Positions 51,887-60,433 of a stretch of DNA of 64,000 bases are shown piece after piece. The DNA comes from Herbiconiux flava (lineage in GTDB: Bacteria > Actinomycetota > Actinomycetes > Actinomycetales > Microbacteriaceae). The position numbers and the translations under genes are program-made. Numbering within the stretch: the first letter of the stretch is position 1; every line of letters begins with the position of its first letter. The stretch covers positions 3,100,001 through 3,164,000 of the forward strand of contig NZ_JACCBM010000001.1 in NCBI RefSeq assembly GCF_013409865.1. Reading direction: 5' to 3'. The notes under the pieces are model-generated. The model had not been told where the DNA came from and ran no database searches. It saw only the letters and a program-made list of their open reading frames with translations.

Positions 51887-51987
51887 GAGCGACCCGAGTG
51901 ACGCCGACCCCGCAGCGGCCGAGCGACCCGAGCGGCGCCGACCCGGCAGCGGCCAAGCGACCCCAGTGACGCCGACCGCGCGGCTCG
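51887..51987. repeat. 34-base tandem repeat, three copies, intergenic
   Basis: Units at 51887-51920, 51921-51954 and 51955-51987 begin (G/A)AGCGACCC and contain GCCGACC; copies 1 and 2 differ at three to four bases and copy 3 is more diverged. The array sits between divergent genes, upstream of both. Confidence 0.85.
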
Positions 51988-52044
51988 AGCATCCGGAGCC
52001 CCACCGCCCCGGCCGCCGCCCGGCTGACGTGCATGCAGGGGGTC

Positions 52045-52050
52045 TAAGTT
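52045..52050 (+). promoter_or_regulatory. Leaderless -10 element of the MgtE-N/CBS gene
   Basis: TAAGTT ends 7 bases before GTG 52058. No ribosome site is seen. Confidence 0.5.
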
Positions 52051-52057
52051 AGTAGTC

Positions 52058-53395
52058 GTGAGTGCCACCAGAGTCTTCGTCGCCCGGTTGGCGGGGTGCA
52101 CCGTCTTCGACCCCGCCGGCGACCGTCTCGGCAAGGTGCGGGACGTGCTCGTGGTGTACCGCAAGAGCGATCCGCCGCGGGTTGTCGGGCTGATCGTCGA
52201 GATCCCCGGCCGGCGCCACGTCTTCGTCTCGATCGGCCGCGTCACGAGCATCTCGAGCGGCCAGATCATCACCACCGGGCTGATCAACGTGCGCCGCTTC
52301 GAGCAGCGCGGCGGCGAGGTGCGCGTCATCGCCGAGATGCTCGGCCGCACCGTCGTCTTCGCCGACGGCACCGGGCAGGCCACCGTCGAGGACGTCGCGA
52401 TCGAGGAGCACGGCCCCGGCGAGTGGGCGATCGTTCAGCTCTTCGTGCGCCGACCGAAGACGAGCGCCAGCCTCTTCGCCAAGGGCGCCACCGTCTACGC
52501 CAGCTGGAACGACGTGCGCGAGAAGACCTCCCTGGGCCAGCCGCAGTCGGCGGAGCAGCTGATCGCGACCTACAGCGAGCTGAAGCCCGCCGACCTCGCC
52601 AGCACCCTGCTCGACTTGCCGCAGGCGCGCATGCTCGAGGTCGCCGAGGAGCTCTCCGACGACCGCCTCGCGGACGTGCTCGAGGAGATGCCCGAGAGCG
52701 AGCAGGTCGAGATCCTCGCCCAGCTCGACGACGACCGCGCCGCCGACGTGCTCGACCAGATGCAGCCCGACGACGCGGCCGACCTGATCGCGCAGCTCTC
52801 CGAGGAGCGCGGCGAGCACCTGCTCGAGCTCATGCAGCCCGAGGAGGCCGACGACGTGCGCATGCTGCTCGCCTACGCCCCCGACACCGCCGGTGGCCTG
52901 ATGACCACCGAGCCCATCATCGTCAGCGCCGACGCCACGGTGGCCGAGGGCCTCGCGCTGATCCGCCGGCACGAGCTCGCGCCGGCGCTCGGTGCCGCCA
53001 TCTGCGTCACCCTGCCGCCCTATGAGCCGCCGACCGGCCGCTTCCTCGGCGTCGTGCACTTCCAGCGCATGCTGCGCTACCCGCCGCACGAGCGCCTCGG
53101 CACCATCCTCGACCAGGGGCTCGAGCCCGTCACGGCCGACACCAGCGCGGCCGTCGTGTCGCGCATCCTGGCCAGCTACAACCTGGTCTCCGTTCCGGTT
53201 GTCGACGACAACCACCGCCTGGTCGGGGTGGTGACCATTGACGACGTCCTCGACTACCTCTTGCCCGACGACTGGCGAAGTAACGACAGCGACCCCGACA
53301 CCCCCCGGGTGCCGGATCGCACACTCTCGCGAGCGCAGGCCATAGCCCCGCGCTTGACCACCCGCGGAAGGAGGACCTCGTATGGCCGGTCGTAA
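52058..53395 (+). CDS. MgtE N-terminal/CBS-domain regulatory protein without a channel
   Basis: 445 residues. An N-terminal PRC-barrel (about 5-85, DRLGKVRDVLVVY) and second beta region lead to the MgtE N-domain of short helical repeats (LEEMPESEQVEILAQLDDD) and a CBS pair (about 285-400). The magnesium-channel membrane domain of true MgtE is missing, so it is likely a cytoplasmic metal or nucleotide sensor. It heads a run of four overlapping genes (DUF1003, Mrp, lipoprotein). Its last 14 bases overlap the DUF1003 start. Position matches Rv1232c. Confidence 0.87.
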   Translation: MSATRVFVARLAGCTVFDPAGDRLGKVRDVLVVYRKSDPPRVVGLIVEIPGRRHVFVSIGRVTSISSGQIITTGLINVRRFEQRGGEVRVIAEMLGRTVVFADGTGQATVEDVAIEEHGPGEWAIVQLFVRRPKTSASLFAKGATVYASWNDVREKTSLGQPQSAEQLIATYSELKPADLASTLLDLPQARMLEVAEELSDDRLADVLEEMPESEQVEILAQLDDDRAADVLDQMQPDDAADLIAQLSEERGEHLLELMQPEEADDVRMLLAYAPDTAGGLMTTEPIIVSADATVAEGLALIRRHELAPALGAAICVTLPPYEPPTGRFLGVVHFQRMLRYPPHERLGTILDQGLEPVTADTSAAVVSRILASYNLVSVPVVDDNHRLVGVVTIDDVLDYLLPDDWRSNDSDPDTPRVPDRTLSRAQAIAPRLTTRGRRTSYGRS

Positions 53396-53972
53396 CAGCA
53401 AGCCCCAGAACCCGCTCGACGCACCCAAGGGCCGTCGCACGAGCGTCATCCCCCGCCGCCCGGTGGCCTCCCGCGACCGCTTCGGCCGCGCCACCGAGGC
53501 GATCGCGCGCGCGATGGGCACCCCGTTCTTCCTGATCGGACTGACGCTGTTCTGCGTCGTCTGGATCGTGTTCAACTCCATCGGCCCCGAAGACCTGCGG
53601 TTCGACTCGGCGGCCATCGGCTTCACGGCCCTGACCCTCATCCTGTCGCTGCAGGCCTCGTACGCCGCCCCGCTCATCCTGCTCGCGCAGAACCGGCAGG
53701 ACGACCGCGACCGCGTGCAGTTCGAGCAGGACCGTCAGCGCGCCGAGCGCAACCTCGCCGACACCGAGTACCTGGCCCGCGAGGTCGTGGCCCTGCGCCT
53801 CGCGATGCAGGACATGGCGAGCAAGGAGTTCATCCGCGCCGAGCTGCGCTCGCTGCTGGAGGAGCTCGATCGGGGTCGTGACGATGTTCCGGATGCTCCC
53901 CCCGCCGGCTCGGCCCGCAGCCGTTCGGGCCGCGGCACCCCGACCGGCTCGCTGCCGGTCGTCAAGCCGTGA
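53382..53972 (+). CDS. DUF1003 family membrane protein
   Basis: 196 residues. Two membrane helices (about 48-66 and 80-103) with the DUF1003 landmarks PFFLIGLTLFCVVWI and ILSLQASYAAPLILLAQNRQ. A long charged coiled coil (about 105-165) and a Ser/Gly tail follow. Function unknown. GGAGG lies 8 bases before ATG 53382, inside the end of the preceding gene. Confidence 0.9.
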   Translation: MAGRNSKPQNPLDAPKGRRTSVIPRRPVASRDRFGRATEAIARAMGTPFFLIGLTLFCVVWIVFNSIGPEDLRFDSAAIGFTALTLILSLQASYAAPLILLAQNRQDDRDRVQFEQDRQRAERNLADTEYLAREVVALRLAMQDMASKEFIRAELRSLLEELDRGRDDVPDAPPAGSARSRSGRGTPTGSLPVVKP

Positions 53973-55240
53973 GCGACGTTCTGCCCGAGCCGGGCGAGGA
54001 TGCTCGCGCCGCCGCCGCGCGCGGCGACACCGGGCTGGCGACCGCCGTGCGCACCGCCCTCGCCCGCGTCATCGACCCGGAGATCCGCAAGCCCATCACC
54101 GAGCTCGACATGGTCGGCGGTGTGCAGGTCGACGCGGCCGGCCTCGCCTCGGTCGACCTGAAGCTCACGATCGTCGGATGCCCGGCCGCTTCCACCATCG
54201 AACGCGACGTCCGCCAGGCCGCCGCCGGCGTGCCCGGCGTCCGGGCGGTCGACGTGGCGGTCTCGGTCATGACCAAGGAGGAGCGACAGGCCCTCACCGA
54301 GAAGCTCCGCGGACCCGGCGGCCCGCGCACCATGCCCTTCGGCCCCGGCTCGCTCACCCGCGTCTACGCCGTCACGAGCGGCAAGGGCGGCGTCGGCAAG
54401 TCGACGCTGACCGCCAATCTCGCGGTCGCCCTCGCCGCGCGCGGGCTGGCGGTGGGGCTGGTCGACGCCGACGTGTACGGGTTCTCGATCCCGGGCATCC
54501 TGGGCCTCGTCGACGAGCACGGGGTCGCGGCCCGGCCGACGCGGGTCGACGACATGATCCTGCCGCCGGTCGCGCACGGCGTGAAGGTCATCTCCATCGG
54601 GATGTTCATCGACCCCGAGCAGAGCTCGGCCACGGGCGGCGCCGTCGCCTGGCGGGGGCCGATGCTGCACCGCACGATCACGCAGTTCCTCACCGACGTC
54701 TACTTCGGCGACCTCGACGTGCTGCTGCTCGACCTGCCGCCCGGCACCGGCGACGTCGCCATCTCGATCGGACAGCTGCTGCCGAACGCCGAGGTGATCG
54801 TGCTGACGACCCCGCAGCCGGCCGCCGCCGACGTGGCCGAGCGCTCGGGCCTCGTGGCGATGCAGACCGGGCAGCACGTCTACGGCGTGATCGAGAACAT
54901 GGCGGGCTACGCCGCACCCGACGGCACCGTCGTCGACCTCTTCGGCGCGGGCGGCGGCGCCGAGGTCGCCCGCCGCCTCTCCGACCGCCAGCAGGCGGCC
55001 ACGGCGGCCCGCACCGCCGCTGGCGCCACCGGCGCACACGCCACCCACGACGGGGCCGTGCCCCTGCTGGCGTCGGTGCCGATCAGCGTCGCCCTCCGCT
55101 CCGGCGGAGACGCCGGGGCGCCGGTGGTGCTGGCGCATCCCACCGACCCGGCCGCCGTGGCGATCGCGTCGGTCGCCGACCGCATCGCCCGCCGCGGCCG
55201 CGGTCTCGCGGGCCGCAAGCTGGGGCTCGCCCCGGCATGA
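53969..55240 (+). CDS. Mrp/NBP35-type P-loop ATPase, Fe-S carrier
   Basis: 423 residues. A DUF59/MIP18-like domain (about 18-110, with GCPAAS holding a cysteine) is fused to a Mrp ATPase with the deviant Walker A SGKGGVGKSTLTANL (about residue 135), VDADVYGFSIP and DLPPGTGDV. The usual C-terminal CxxC for cluster binding is not evident; the segment after ENMAGYAAPDG lacks cysteine, so cluster transfer may differ. GTG 53969 overlaps the DUF1003 stop (GTGA). Soluble, cytoplasmic; delivers Fe-S clusters by family. Confidence 0.9.
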   Translation: MSDVLPEPGEDARAAAARGDTGLATAVRTALARVIDPEIRKPITELDMVGGVQVDAAGLASVDLKLTIVGCPAASTIERDVRQAAAGVPGVRAVDVAVSVMTKEERQALTEKLRGPGGPRTMPFGPGSLTRVYAVTSGKGGVGKSTLTANLAVALAARGLAVGLVDADVYGFSIPGILGLVDEHGVAARPTRVDDMILPPVAHGVKVISIGMFIDPEQSSATGGAVAWRGPMLHRTITQFLTDVYFGDLDVLLLDLPPGTGDVAISIGQLLPNAEVIVLTTPQPAAADVAERSGLVAMQTGQHVYGVIENMAGYAAPDGTVVDLFGAGGGAEVARRLSDRQQAATAARTAAGATGAHATHDGAVPLLASVPISVALRSGGDAGAPVVLAHPTDPAAVAIASVADRIARRGRGLAGRKLGLAPA

Positions 55241-56244
55241 CCGCCCGGGCCGCCGTCCTCGCCGCGCTGACCGCGCTGGCACTGGTCGCGGTCTCCGGAT
55301 GCTCGAGCCCGCCCTCCCTCGCCCCGAGCACCGCTGCACCCACCGACGTCGGCACCGGCAGCGCGTCCGGCACCCCCACGCCCGCGGCCACACCCGCCGA
55401 ACCGGTCGTCATCGACGGCCTCGGCCTGGCGATCCTGCAGAACCGCCCCGACTACGGCGCCCGCCGCCTGCAGCTCTCGATCACCAACGAGACCGACGCT
55501 CCCGTCACGGTCACCGCCGCCCGTTTCAGCTCCCCGCAGTTCGTCGCCCCGGTCGAGACCGCGAAGGCCACCGACGTGCCGGCCGGCCTCACCCGCTTCC
55601 TCCCCGTCCCGCTGCCCGAGGCGGACTGCCCGGCCCCGGCCACCACCCCCGAGCTGACGGTCACCATGATCGACGCCGACGGAACCGCCCGCGAGGTCAC
55701 CGGCCGCCCCGCCGACCCCTTCGGCGTGCTCGACCGCATCGCCACCGAGGACTGCCTCGACGAGGCGGTCGCCGCGGTGGCCACCCTCCGCCTCTCCGAC
55801 ACCCTGCGGATCACGGGCGACGGCCCCGACGCCGTCGCCCACCTCGACCTCATCGTCGAGCCCCGCCCGATGGGCGTGACCACCGACACCGGCGGCTCCA
55901 GCGTCGTCGCACCCGCCGCACCCTCCGGCGACGGCCCTGCCACACTCCACCTCGACCACGCCGCATCGACGGTCCTCCTCGAGCCCGCCGACGGCGCCGA
56001 CTGGTCGCTCGACCTCGCGGTCACCCCGGGCGACTCCCCCACCACGATCACCCTCGACGCCATCCCGGCCCGCTGCGATCCGCACGCCATCGCCGAGGAC
56101 AAGCGCGGCACCTTCGTCCCCGTCACCCTCGAGCTGTCCGACGGGCTCGCCGGCACCGTCTCGATCCCGTCAGCCGACCCGCTCCGCCTGGCGATCTACG
56201 ACTACGTGGCGAGCGCCTGCGGTTTCGCCGTCCCCGAGGGCTGA
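55237..56244 (+). CDS. Secreted lipoprotein, unknown
   Basis: 335 residues. Signal peptide with lipobox VSGC (C22) predicts a lipid-anchored surface protein. A Thr/Pro/Ala linker (to about 50) leads to beta-rich domains of unknown type; four scattered cysteines (DCP, EDC, RCD, ACG) may form two disulfides. The ATG overlaps the mrp stop (ATGA). The position in this cluster suggests a counterpart of the lipoprotein near mrp in mycobacteria. Confidence 0.8.
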   Translation: MTARAAVLAALTALALVAVSGCSSPPSLAPSTAAPTDVGTGSASGTPTPAATPAEPVVIDGLGLAILQNRPDYGARRLQLSITNETDAPVTVTAARFSSPQFVAPVETAKATDVPAGLTRFLPVPLPEADCPAPATTPELTVTMIDADGTAREVTGRPADPFGVLDRIATEDCLDEAVAAVATLRLSDTLRITGDGPDAVAHLDLIVEPRPMGVTTDTGGSSVVAPAAPSGDGPATLHLDHAASTVLLEPADGADWSLDLAVTPGDSPTTITLDAIPARCDPHAIAEDKRGTFVPVTLELSDGLAGTVSIPSADPLRLAIYDYVASACGFAVPEG

Positions 56245-56261
56245 GAACCCGGATGCTCGTC

Positions 56262-56831
56262 TCAGGTCGCCTCGGAGTCGTATGCCGTGGCAACCGGCCG
56301 CGGAACCCCGCCGCCGTCATCCGCCACCACGCCCTCACCCGCGCCACCGGTGGAAGCCCCACCGTCACCGGCAGCGCCCGCAGCAGCACCGGCAGCCCCG
56401 ACCACTCCCACCGCAGCCGCACCGGCGGCAGCACCCGCCCCACCGGCATCGCCCGGAAGATCGACCGGCACCGGCCCCCCGGCCGACTTCGCCTTGTGCT
56501 GCAGATACGCCGGCTCGGGTCGCGGCCGGTTCGGCGGACGGACCGCCGAGGTCGTGGCGGCCGCACCGTCGGCGGGCCCGTCGTCGAGCAGCGCCTCGCG
56601 GATGATGCGCCGCGGGTCGTACTGCCTGGGGTCGAGCTTCTTCCAGTCGACGTCGTCGAACTCGGGGCCCATCTCGTCGCGCATCCGGCTCTTCGCACCG
56701 TTCGCCATGTCGCGGAGGCTGCGCACGAACTGCGCCAGCTTCGCCGTGTACCCGGGCAGGCGCTCCGGGCCGAGCAGGAACACCGCGATGATCCCGATCA
56801 GGAGCAGCTTCTCGAAGGTCAGCCCGAACAT
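56262..56831 (-). CDS. tatB: Twin-arginine translocation protein TatB
   Basis: 189 residues. One N-terminal membrane helix (about 3-19, FEKLLLIGIIAVFLLGPERL) with the GPERLP hinge, an amphipathic helix and the conserved actinobacterial segment with DVDWKKLDPRQYDPRRIIREA. The last 100 residues are a disordered Gly/Ala tail. It recruits Tat substrates with TatC, which is not in this window. ATG 56831 gives the expected MFGLTFEK start. Confidence 0.92.
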   Translation of the reverse strand: MFGLTFEKLLLIGIIAVFLLGPERLPGYTAKLAQFVRSLRDMANGAKSRMRDEMGPEFDDVDWKKLDPRQYDPRRIIREALLDDGPADGAAATTSAVRPPNRPRPEPAYLQHKAKSAGGPVPVDLPGDAGGAGAAAGAAAVGVVGAAGAAAGAAGDGGASTGGAGEGVVADDGGGVPRPVATAYDSEAT

Positions 56832-57035
56832 TCTTGAATCATAGCCGCGCCGGGCGACGCCCAGGTCGGGTGTTCCCCGGGAACCGGGCGGTAGCATCCG
56901 CAGAACGTCAAATCCCCCCGAGCGACGGGCCAGCTCGGCCGGCGCGGGCTCGGAGCCGAACGCCGCACGGTCCCGCGCCGCGTGGCACCCCGGCACCCGC
57001 GCCGCCACTGCCTAAGCTGAACCCGGAGGCCATCA

Positions 57036-57665
57036 GTGACTAAAGAAGCCAGCTGGAAGTTCGCCGACGACATCGTCGTCGAGACGACGCAGATCGTCGC
57101 CGCGCGCACGCACGCGGCCGAGGTGGGGGTCGAATCCGTCTCCCCGGCGATCGGCAGCCAGCTGGCCGTGATCGCCGCGGCGGCCCGCGCGAAGTCGATC
57201 GTCGAGATCGGCACGGGGCTCGGCGTGTCCGCCCTGTGGATGCTCCGCGGAGCCCCCGACGCCACCATCACCTCGATCGACACCGAGCTCGAGCACCAGC
57301 AGGTGGCCCGGGCGGCGCTGCTCGACGCGAAGGTACCGGCCAACCGCATCCGTCTCATCACCGGCACGGCGGGTGACGTGCTGCCCCGCCTGAACGAGAG
57401 CTCCTACGACCTCGTGCTCGTCGACGCCGACCCGGCCTCGGTGATCGAGTACGTCGAGCACGGACTGCGCCTGGTGCGCCAGGGCGGCACGGTGCTCGTG
57501 CCGCACGCGCTCTGGAAGGACAAGGTCGCCGACCCCGCCCAGCGCGGCGACACGGTGGGCGACTTCCGCACGCTGATCGCCGAGCTCTCGGGCTCGGACG
57601 CCGTGCTCGTGGCGCTCTCGCCCGCCGGCGACGGCCTGCTCCAGGTCACGAAGATCGTCGAGTAG
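57036..57665 (+). CDS. O-methyltransferase family 3 protein
   Basis: 209 residues. The SAM-binding motif is IVEIGTGLGVSALWML (about 48-63), with SIDTELEHQQVAR and YDLVLVDADP holding the acidic residue for metal. It resembles catechol-type methyltransferases; the substrate is unknown. GTG 57036 follows CGGAGG and a TAAGCT -10 at 57013-57018. It is divergent from tatB; in mycobacteria sigE, rseA and htrA stand between the equivalent genes. Confidence 0.88.
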   Translation: MTKEASWKFADDIVVETTQIVAARTHAAEVGVESVSPAIGSQLAVIAAAARAKSIVEIGTGLGVSALWMLRGAPDATITSIDTELEHQQVARAALLDAKVPANRIRLITGTAGDVLPRLNESSYDLVLVDADPASVIEYVEHGLRLVRQGGTVLVPHALWKDKVADPAQRGDTVGDFRTLIAELSGSDAVLVALSPAGDGLLQVTKIVE

Positions 57666-57680
57666 CAGCCGGTTAACTGC

Positions 57681-57727
57681 CGACGACCTCGGTGCCCGCT
57701 CCGAGGAACGGTGCGCCGAGGTCGTCG
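57681..57727. terminator. Inverted repeat between convergent genes
   Basis: CGACGACCTCGG and CCGAGGTCGTCG form a perfect 12-base-pair stem with a 23-base loop. It lies between the ends of the O-methyltransferase and DUF3117 genes, where a bidirectional terminator is expected. Confidence 0.6.
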
Positions 57728-57739
57728 CGAGCCTGTCGG

Positions 57740-57913
57740 CTAGGCGGGATTGACCACGCCAGCAAGTGCGTCGTGGAGCTCCTTCGCTTCCGCGTCGTTG
57801 ACGGAGACGACCAGGCGACCCCCGCCCTCCAGCGGCACTCGCACGATGATGAGGCGTCCTTCTTTCACTGCCTCCATAGGCCCGTCTCCGGTCCTCGGTT
57901 TCATGGCGGCCAT
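57740..57913 (-). CDS. DUF3117 family small protein
   Basis: 57 residues, starting MAAMKPRTGDGPMEAVKEGR and ending in HDALAGVVNPA, matching the actinobacterial DUF3117 family. Soluble, function unknown. AAAGGGGAG lies 6 bases before ATG 57913; an in-frame ATG at 57943 is less likely. It stands after the mannosyltransferase gene on the same strand. Confidence 0.9.
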   Translation of the reverse strand: MAAMKPRTGDGPMEAVKEGRLIIVRVPLEGGGRLVVSVNDAEAKELHDALAGVVNPA

Positions 57914-58055
57914 TCGGCTCCCCTTTCCTGGTGTGATCTCCATTATCTCCGATAGTGACGCGTGCTCGGAACCAGTGGCCCGAAAGCATGCGTGACGACG
58001 GCCCGGATGCGCGTCCTGACGACGGCGCGACGCGGCCCCGCGGACCGCCGGCCGA

Positions 58056-59297
58056 TCACGGCGGCGTCCAGTCCCGCCCGTCGACGCCCCAGCCGATCGC
58101 CATCCAGCCGACCTGCCCCGCGATCGCCACGAGCACGATCAGCACCCGGTACACGGGCGAGCGCGGCAGCGCGAGCGCCCCGAGCGCCGGGAACAGCGGC
58201 ATGAGCAGCCGGAACGTGCTCGACTGCGGGAAGAACACCGCCAGCAGGTACAGCGCGTAGCTCGCCAGCCAGAACCGCAGGTCGACCCCGAGCCGCTTCA
58301 CCGGCGGCAGGAACAGGAACACCGCGAATCCCACGATCAGCAGCACCACGACGATCGGCCCCCACGGCGCGCCGAGCCACCAGACACCGCTCTCGAACCA
58401 CGCGGTGAACGGCACGAGCTCGCCGTAGCCGATGTACGCGGCCCGCCACGCCAGCTCGGTGTCGGTGTACGCGGTCGGCGACCCGGTGACGACGCCCGCG
58501 ATCACGAGCCAGGCCAGCCCCATCACCCCGCTGAACACGGCGAGAGCGGATGCCGTCACCCGCTCGCGGAGCGGGAACGGCTCGCGCCCGCGGGTCAGGA
58601 ACCGGTACCCGACGTGCAGCACGACGAACAGCGCGAACGCGAGCCCCGAGGGCCGCGTCAGCGCCATCAGGGCGACGATCGGGAACACCCAGCCGTACCT
58701 CCGGGTGACCACGAGGTACAGGGCGCTGACGAGGAGCAGCAGGCTCATCGACTCGGCGTAGGCGAACTGCAGCAGCGGCGAGAGCGGAGCCACGCAGAAC
58801 AGCACGACCGCGAAGAGGGCCGCTCGCGCATCCTGGAGCACGTGGTTCATCAGGCGGTAGAAGACCACGGCGGTGGCCGCGGCGCAGAGCACCGAGACGG
58901 TGACGGCGACGAACTCCCAGGTGGTGCCGGTCAGCGCGCGCAGGCCCGAGACGAGGAAGGGGTAGCCCGGCATGAACGCCCAGGCGCTCTCGCCCACGTG
59001 GCCGTCGGCGGTGACGGGCAGCACCGAGGGGTAGCCGTAGAACGAGATGATCTTGTACCAGTTGCCGTCCCAGATGGCGGCGTAGCTGAGGTAGGGCGGG
59101 TTCGCGCCCGTCCACGGGTTGGGGCCCTGGGCCCGCGCGAACAGCAGCACGATGATCGTGGTGACGACCCGCGACAGCGCGAACACCCCGAGCACCTTCG
59201 CCCACCACGGGGTTCTGGCCCAGAGGGTGCGGCGGCGGGCATCCGTCATCTGCTCGTCGTCGACGCACACGACGAGCGGAGCGGGCTCGGAGCTCAC
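58056..59297 (-). CDS. PIG-V-like membrane mannosyltransferase
   Basis: 413 residues with about nine membrane helices. IWDGNWYKIISFYGYP in the first external loop carries the WDGxWY motif of PIG-V-type polyprenyl-phosphate-mannose-dependent glycosyltransferases, with FMPGYPFLV and QFAYAESMSLLL after it. It probably transfers mannose outside the membrane. GTG 59297 overlaps the dapE stop (GTGA); ATG 59249 is an alternative start. Confidence 0.8.
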   Translation of the reverse strand: MSSEPAPLVVCVDDEQMTDARRRTLWARTPWWAKVLGVFALSRVVTTIIVLLFARAQGPNPWTGANPPYLSYAAIWDGNWYKIISFYGYPSVLPVTADGHVGESAWAFMPGYPFLVSGLRALTGTTWEFVAVTVSVLCAAATAVVFYRLMNHVLQDARAALFAVVLFCVAPLSPLLQFAYAESMSLLLLVSALYLVVTRRYGWVFPIVALMALTRPSGLAFALFVVLHVGYRFLTRGREPFPLRERVTASALAVFSGVMGLAWLVIAGVVTGSPTAYTDTELAWRAAYIGYGELVPFTAWFESGVWWLGAPWGPIVVVLLIVGFAVFLFLPPVKRLGVDLRFWLASYALYLLAVFFPQSSTFRLLMPLFPALGALALPRSPVYRVLIVLVAIAGQVGWMAIGWGVDGRDWTPP

Positions 59298-60394
59298 CCG
59301 CGGCCGGACAGCCACGACCGCAGCCCCGCCTCGCAGTCCTCGATCTGCGACACGCGCACGCGCTCGTCGTCGGCGTGCGCCTTCATCGGGTCGCCGGGCC
59401 CGTAGTTGACGGCCGGAACGCCCATGGCCGAGAATCGCGCCACATCGGTCCACCCGTACTTCGGCTTCGCCTCCCCGCCCACGGCGGCCAGGAAGCGCTG
59501 CGCCAGCGGAGCGTCCAGCCCGGGCCGCGCCCCGACCGCGAGGTCGACGATCTTCACGTCGTACCCCGCGAACAGTTCACGGATGTGCGCCACCGCCTCG
59601 TCCCCACTGCGCGACGGCGCGAACCGGTAATTCACGTGCACCATCACCTCGTCGGGGATGATGTTCCCCGCCACCCCGCCCGAGATGCCCACCGCGTTCA
59701 GCCCCTCGCGGTAGACCAGCCCGTCGACCTCGACCTCGGGTGCCTCGTAGGAGTCGAGGATCGCCAGGATCGCCGCCGCCTTGTGGATCGCGTTGTCGCC
59801 CACCCAGCTGCGCGCCGAGTGCGCCCGCAGCCCGTACGCGCGGATCTCCGCCCGCAGGTTGCCGTTGCACCCGCCCTCGATCTGCGAGTTCGTCGGCTCC
59901 CCCAGGATGGCGAAGTCGCCCGCGAAGAGGTCGGGCCGGTTCGCGGCGAGCCGAGTCAGCCCGTTGAGCTCGTTCGAGACCTCCTCGTGGTCGTACCACA
60001 TCCAGGTGATGTCGACGACGGGCTCGGTCAGCTCGGCCGCGAGCTTCAGCTGCACCGCGACGCCGGCCTTCATGTCGACCGTGCCGCGGCCCCAGAGGTA
60101 CTCCTCGCCGTCGAGGGTCTCGTAGCGGGTCGGCAGGTTGTCGTTCAGCGGCACCGTGTCGATGTGCCCCGCGATCACGACCCGCTGCGCCCGCCCGAGG
60201 TTCGTGCGTGCGACGATCGTGTCGCCGTCCCGGATGATCTCCAGGTGGTCGGCACCGGCGAGCGACGCGACGATCGCGTCGGCGAGCAGCGTCTCGTCAC
60301 CCGACACCGATTCGACGTCGCAGATCTGCTGCGTCAGCACGGTCGATGATTCGGAGAGGTCGAAGACCGGATGCGCGGGGTCGAAACGAGACAT
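59294..60394 (-). CDS. dapE: Succinyl-diaminopimelate desuccinylase
   Basis: 366 residues, M20-type dizinc enzyme. Zinc ligands and catalytic residues are visible: H and D in AGHIDTVP, D in GRGTVDMKAG, EE in WYDHEEVSNE, E in LGEPTNSQ and H in PMKAHADDERV. It releases succinate from N-succinyl-LL-diaminopimelate in lysine and wall synthesis. The ATG has a leaderless -10 and is divergent from dapD, only 39 bases away. Confidence 0.94.
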   Translation of the reverse strand: MSRFDPAHPVFDLSESSTVLTQQICDVESVSGDETLLADAIVASLAGADHLEIIRDGDTIVARTNLGRAQRVVIAGHIDTVPLNDNLPTRYETLDGEEYLWGRGTVDMKAGVAVQLKLAAELTEPVVDITWMWYDHEEVSNELNGLTRLAANRPDLFAGDFAILGEPTNSQIEGGCNGNLRAEIRAYGLRAHSARSWVGDNAIHKAAAILAILDSYEAPEVEVDGLVYREGLNAVGISGGVAGNIIPDEVMVHVNYRFAPSRSGDEAVAHIRELFAGYDVKIVDLAVGARPGLDAPLAQRFLAAVGGEAKPKYGWTDVARFSAMGVPAVNYGPGDPMKAHADDERVRVSQIEDCEAGLRSWLSGRG

Positions 60395-60400
60395 TGTCCA

Positions 60401-60406
60401 AGTTTA
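60401..60406 (-). promoter_or_regulatory. Leaderless -10 element of dapE
   Basis: TAAACT on the minus strand ends 6 bases before ATG 60394. The dapD -10 lies 15 bases away on the other strand, so the two promoters overlap in their upstream regions. Confidence 0.55.
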
Positions 60407-60421
60407 GGGTTCTCGGCCCCA

Positions 60422-60427
60422 TACGCT
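60422..60427 (+). promoter_or_regulatory. Leaderless -10 element of dapD
   Basis: TACGCT ends 6 bases before ATG 60434, with no ribosome site between. Confidence 0.55.
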
Positions 60428-60433
60428 TGAGTC

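Noticed and set aside
52058-53395. Magnesium transporter MgtE
   Set aside because: The N-terminal and CBS domains are present but there is no membrane channel domain.
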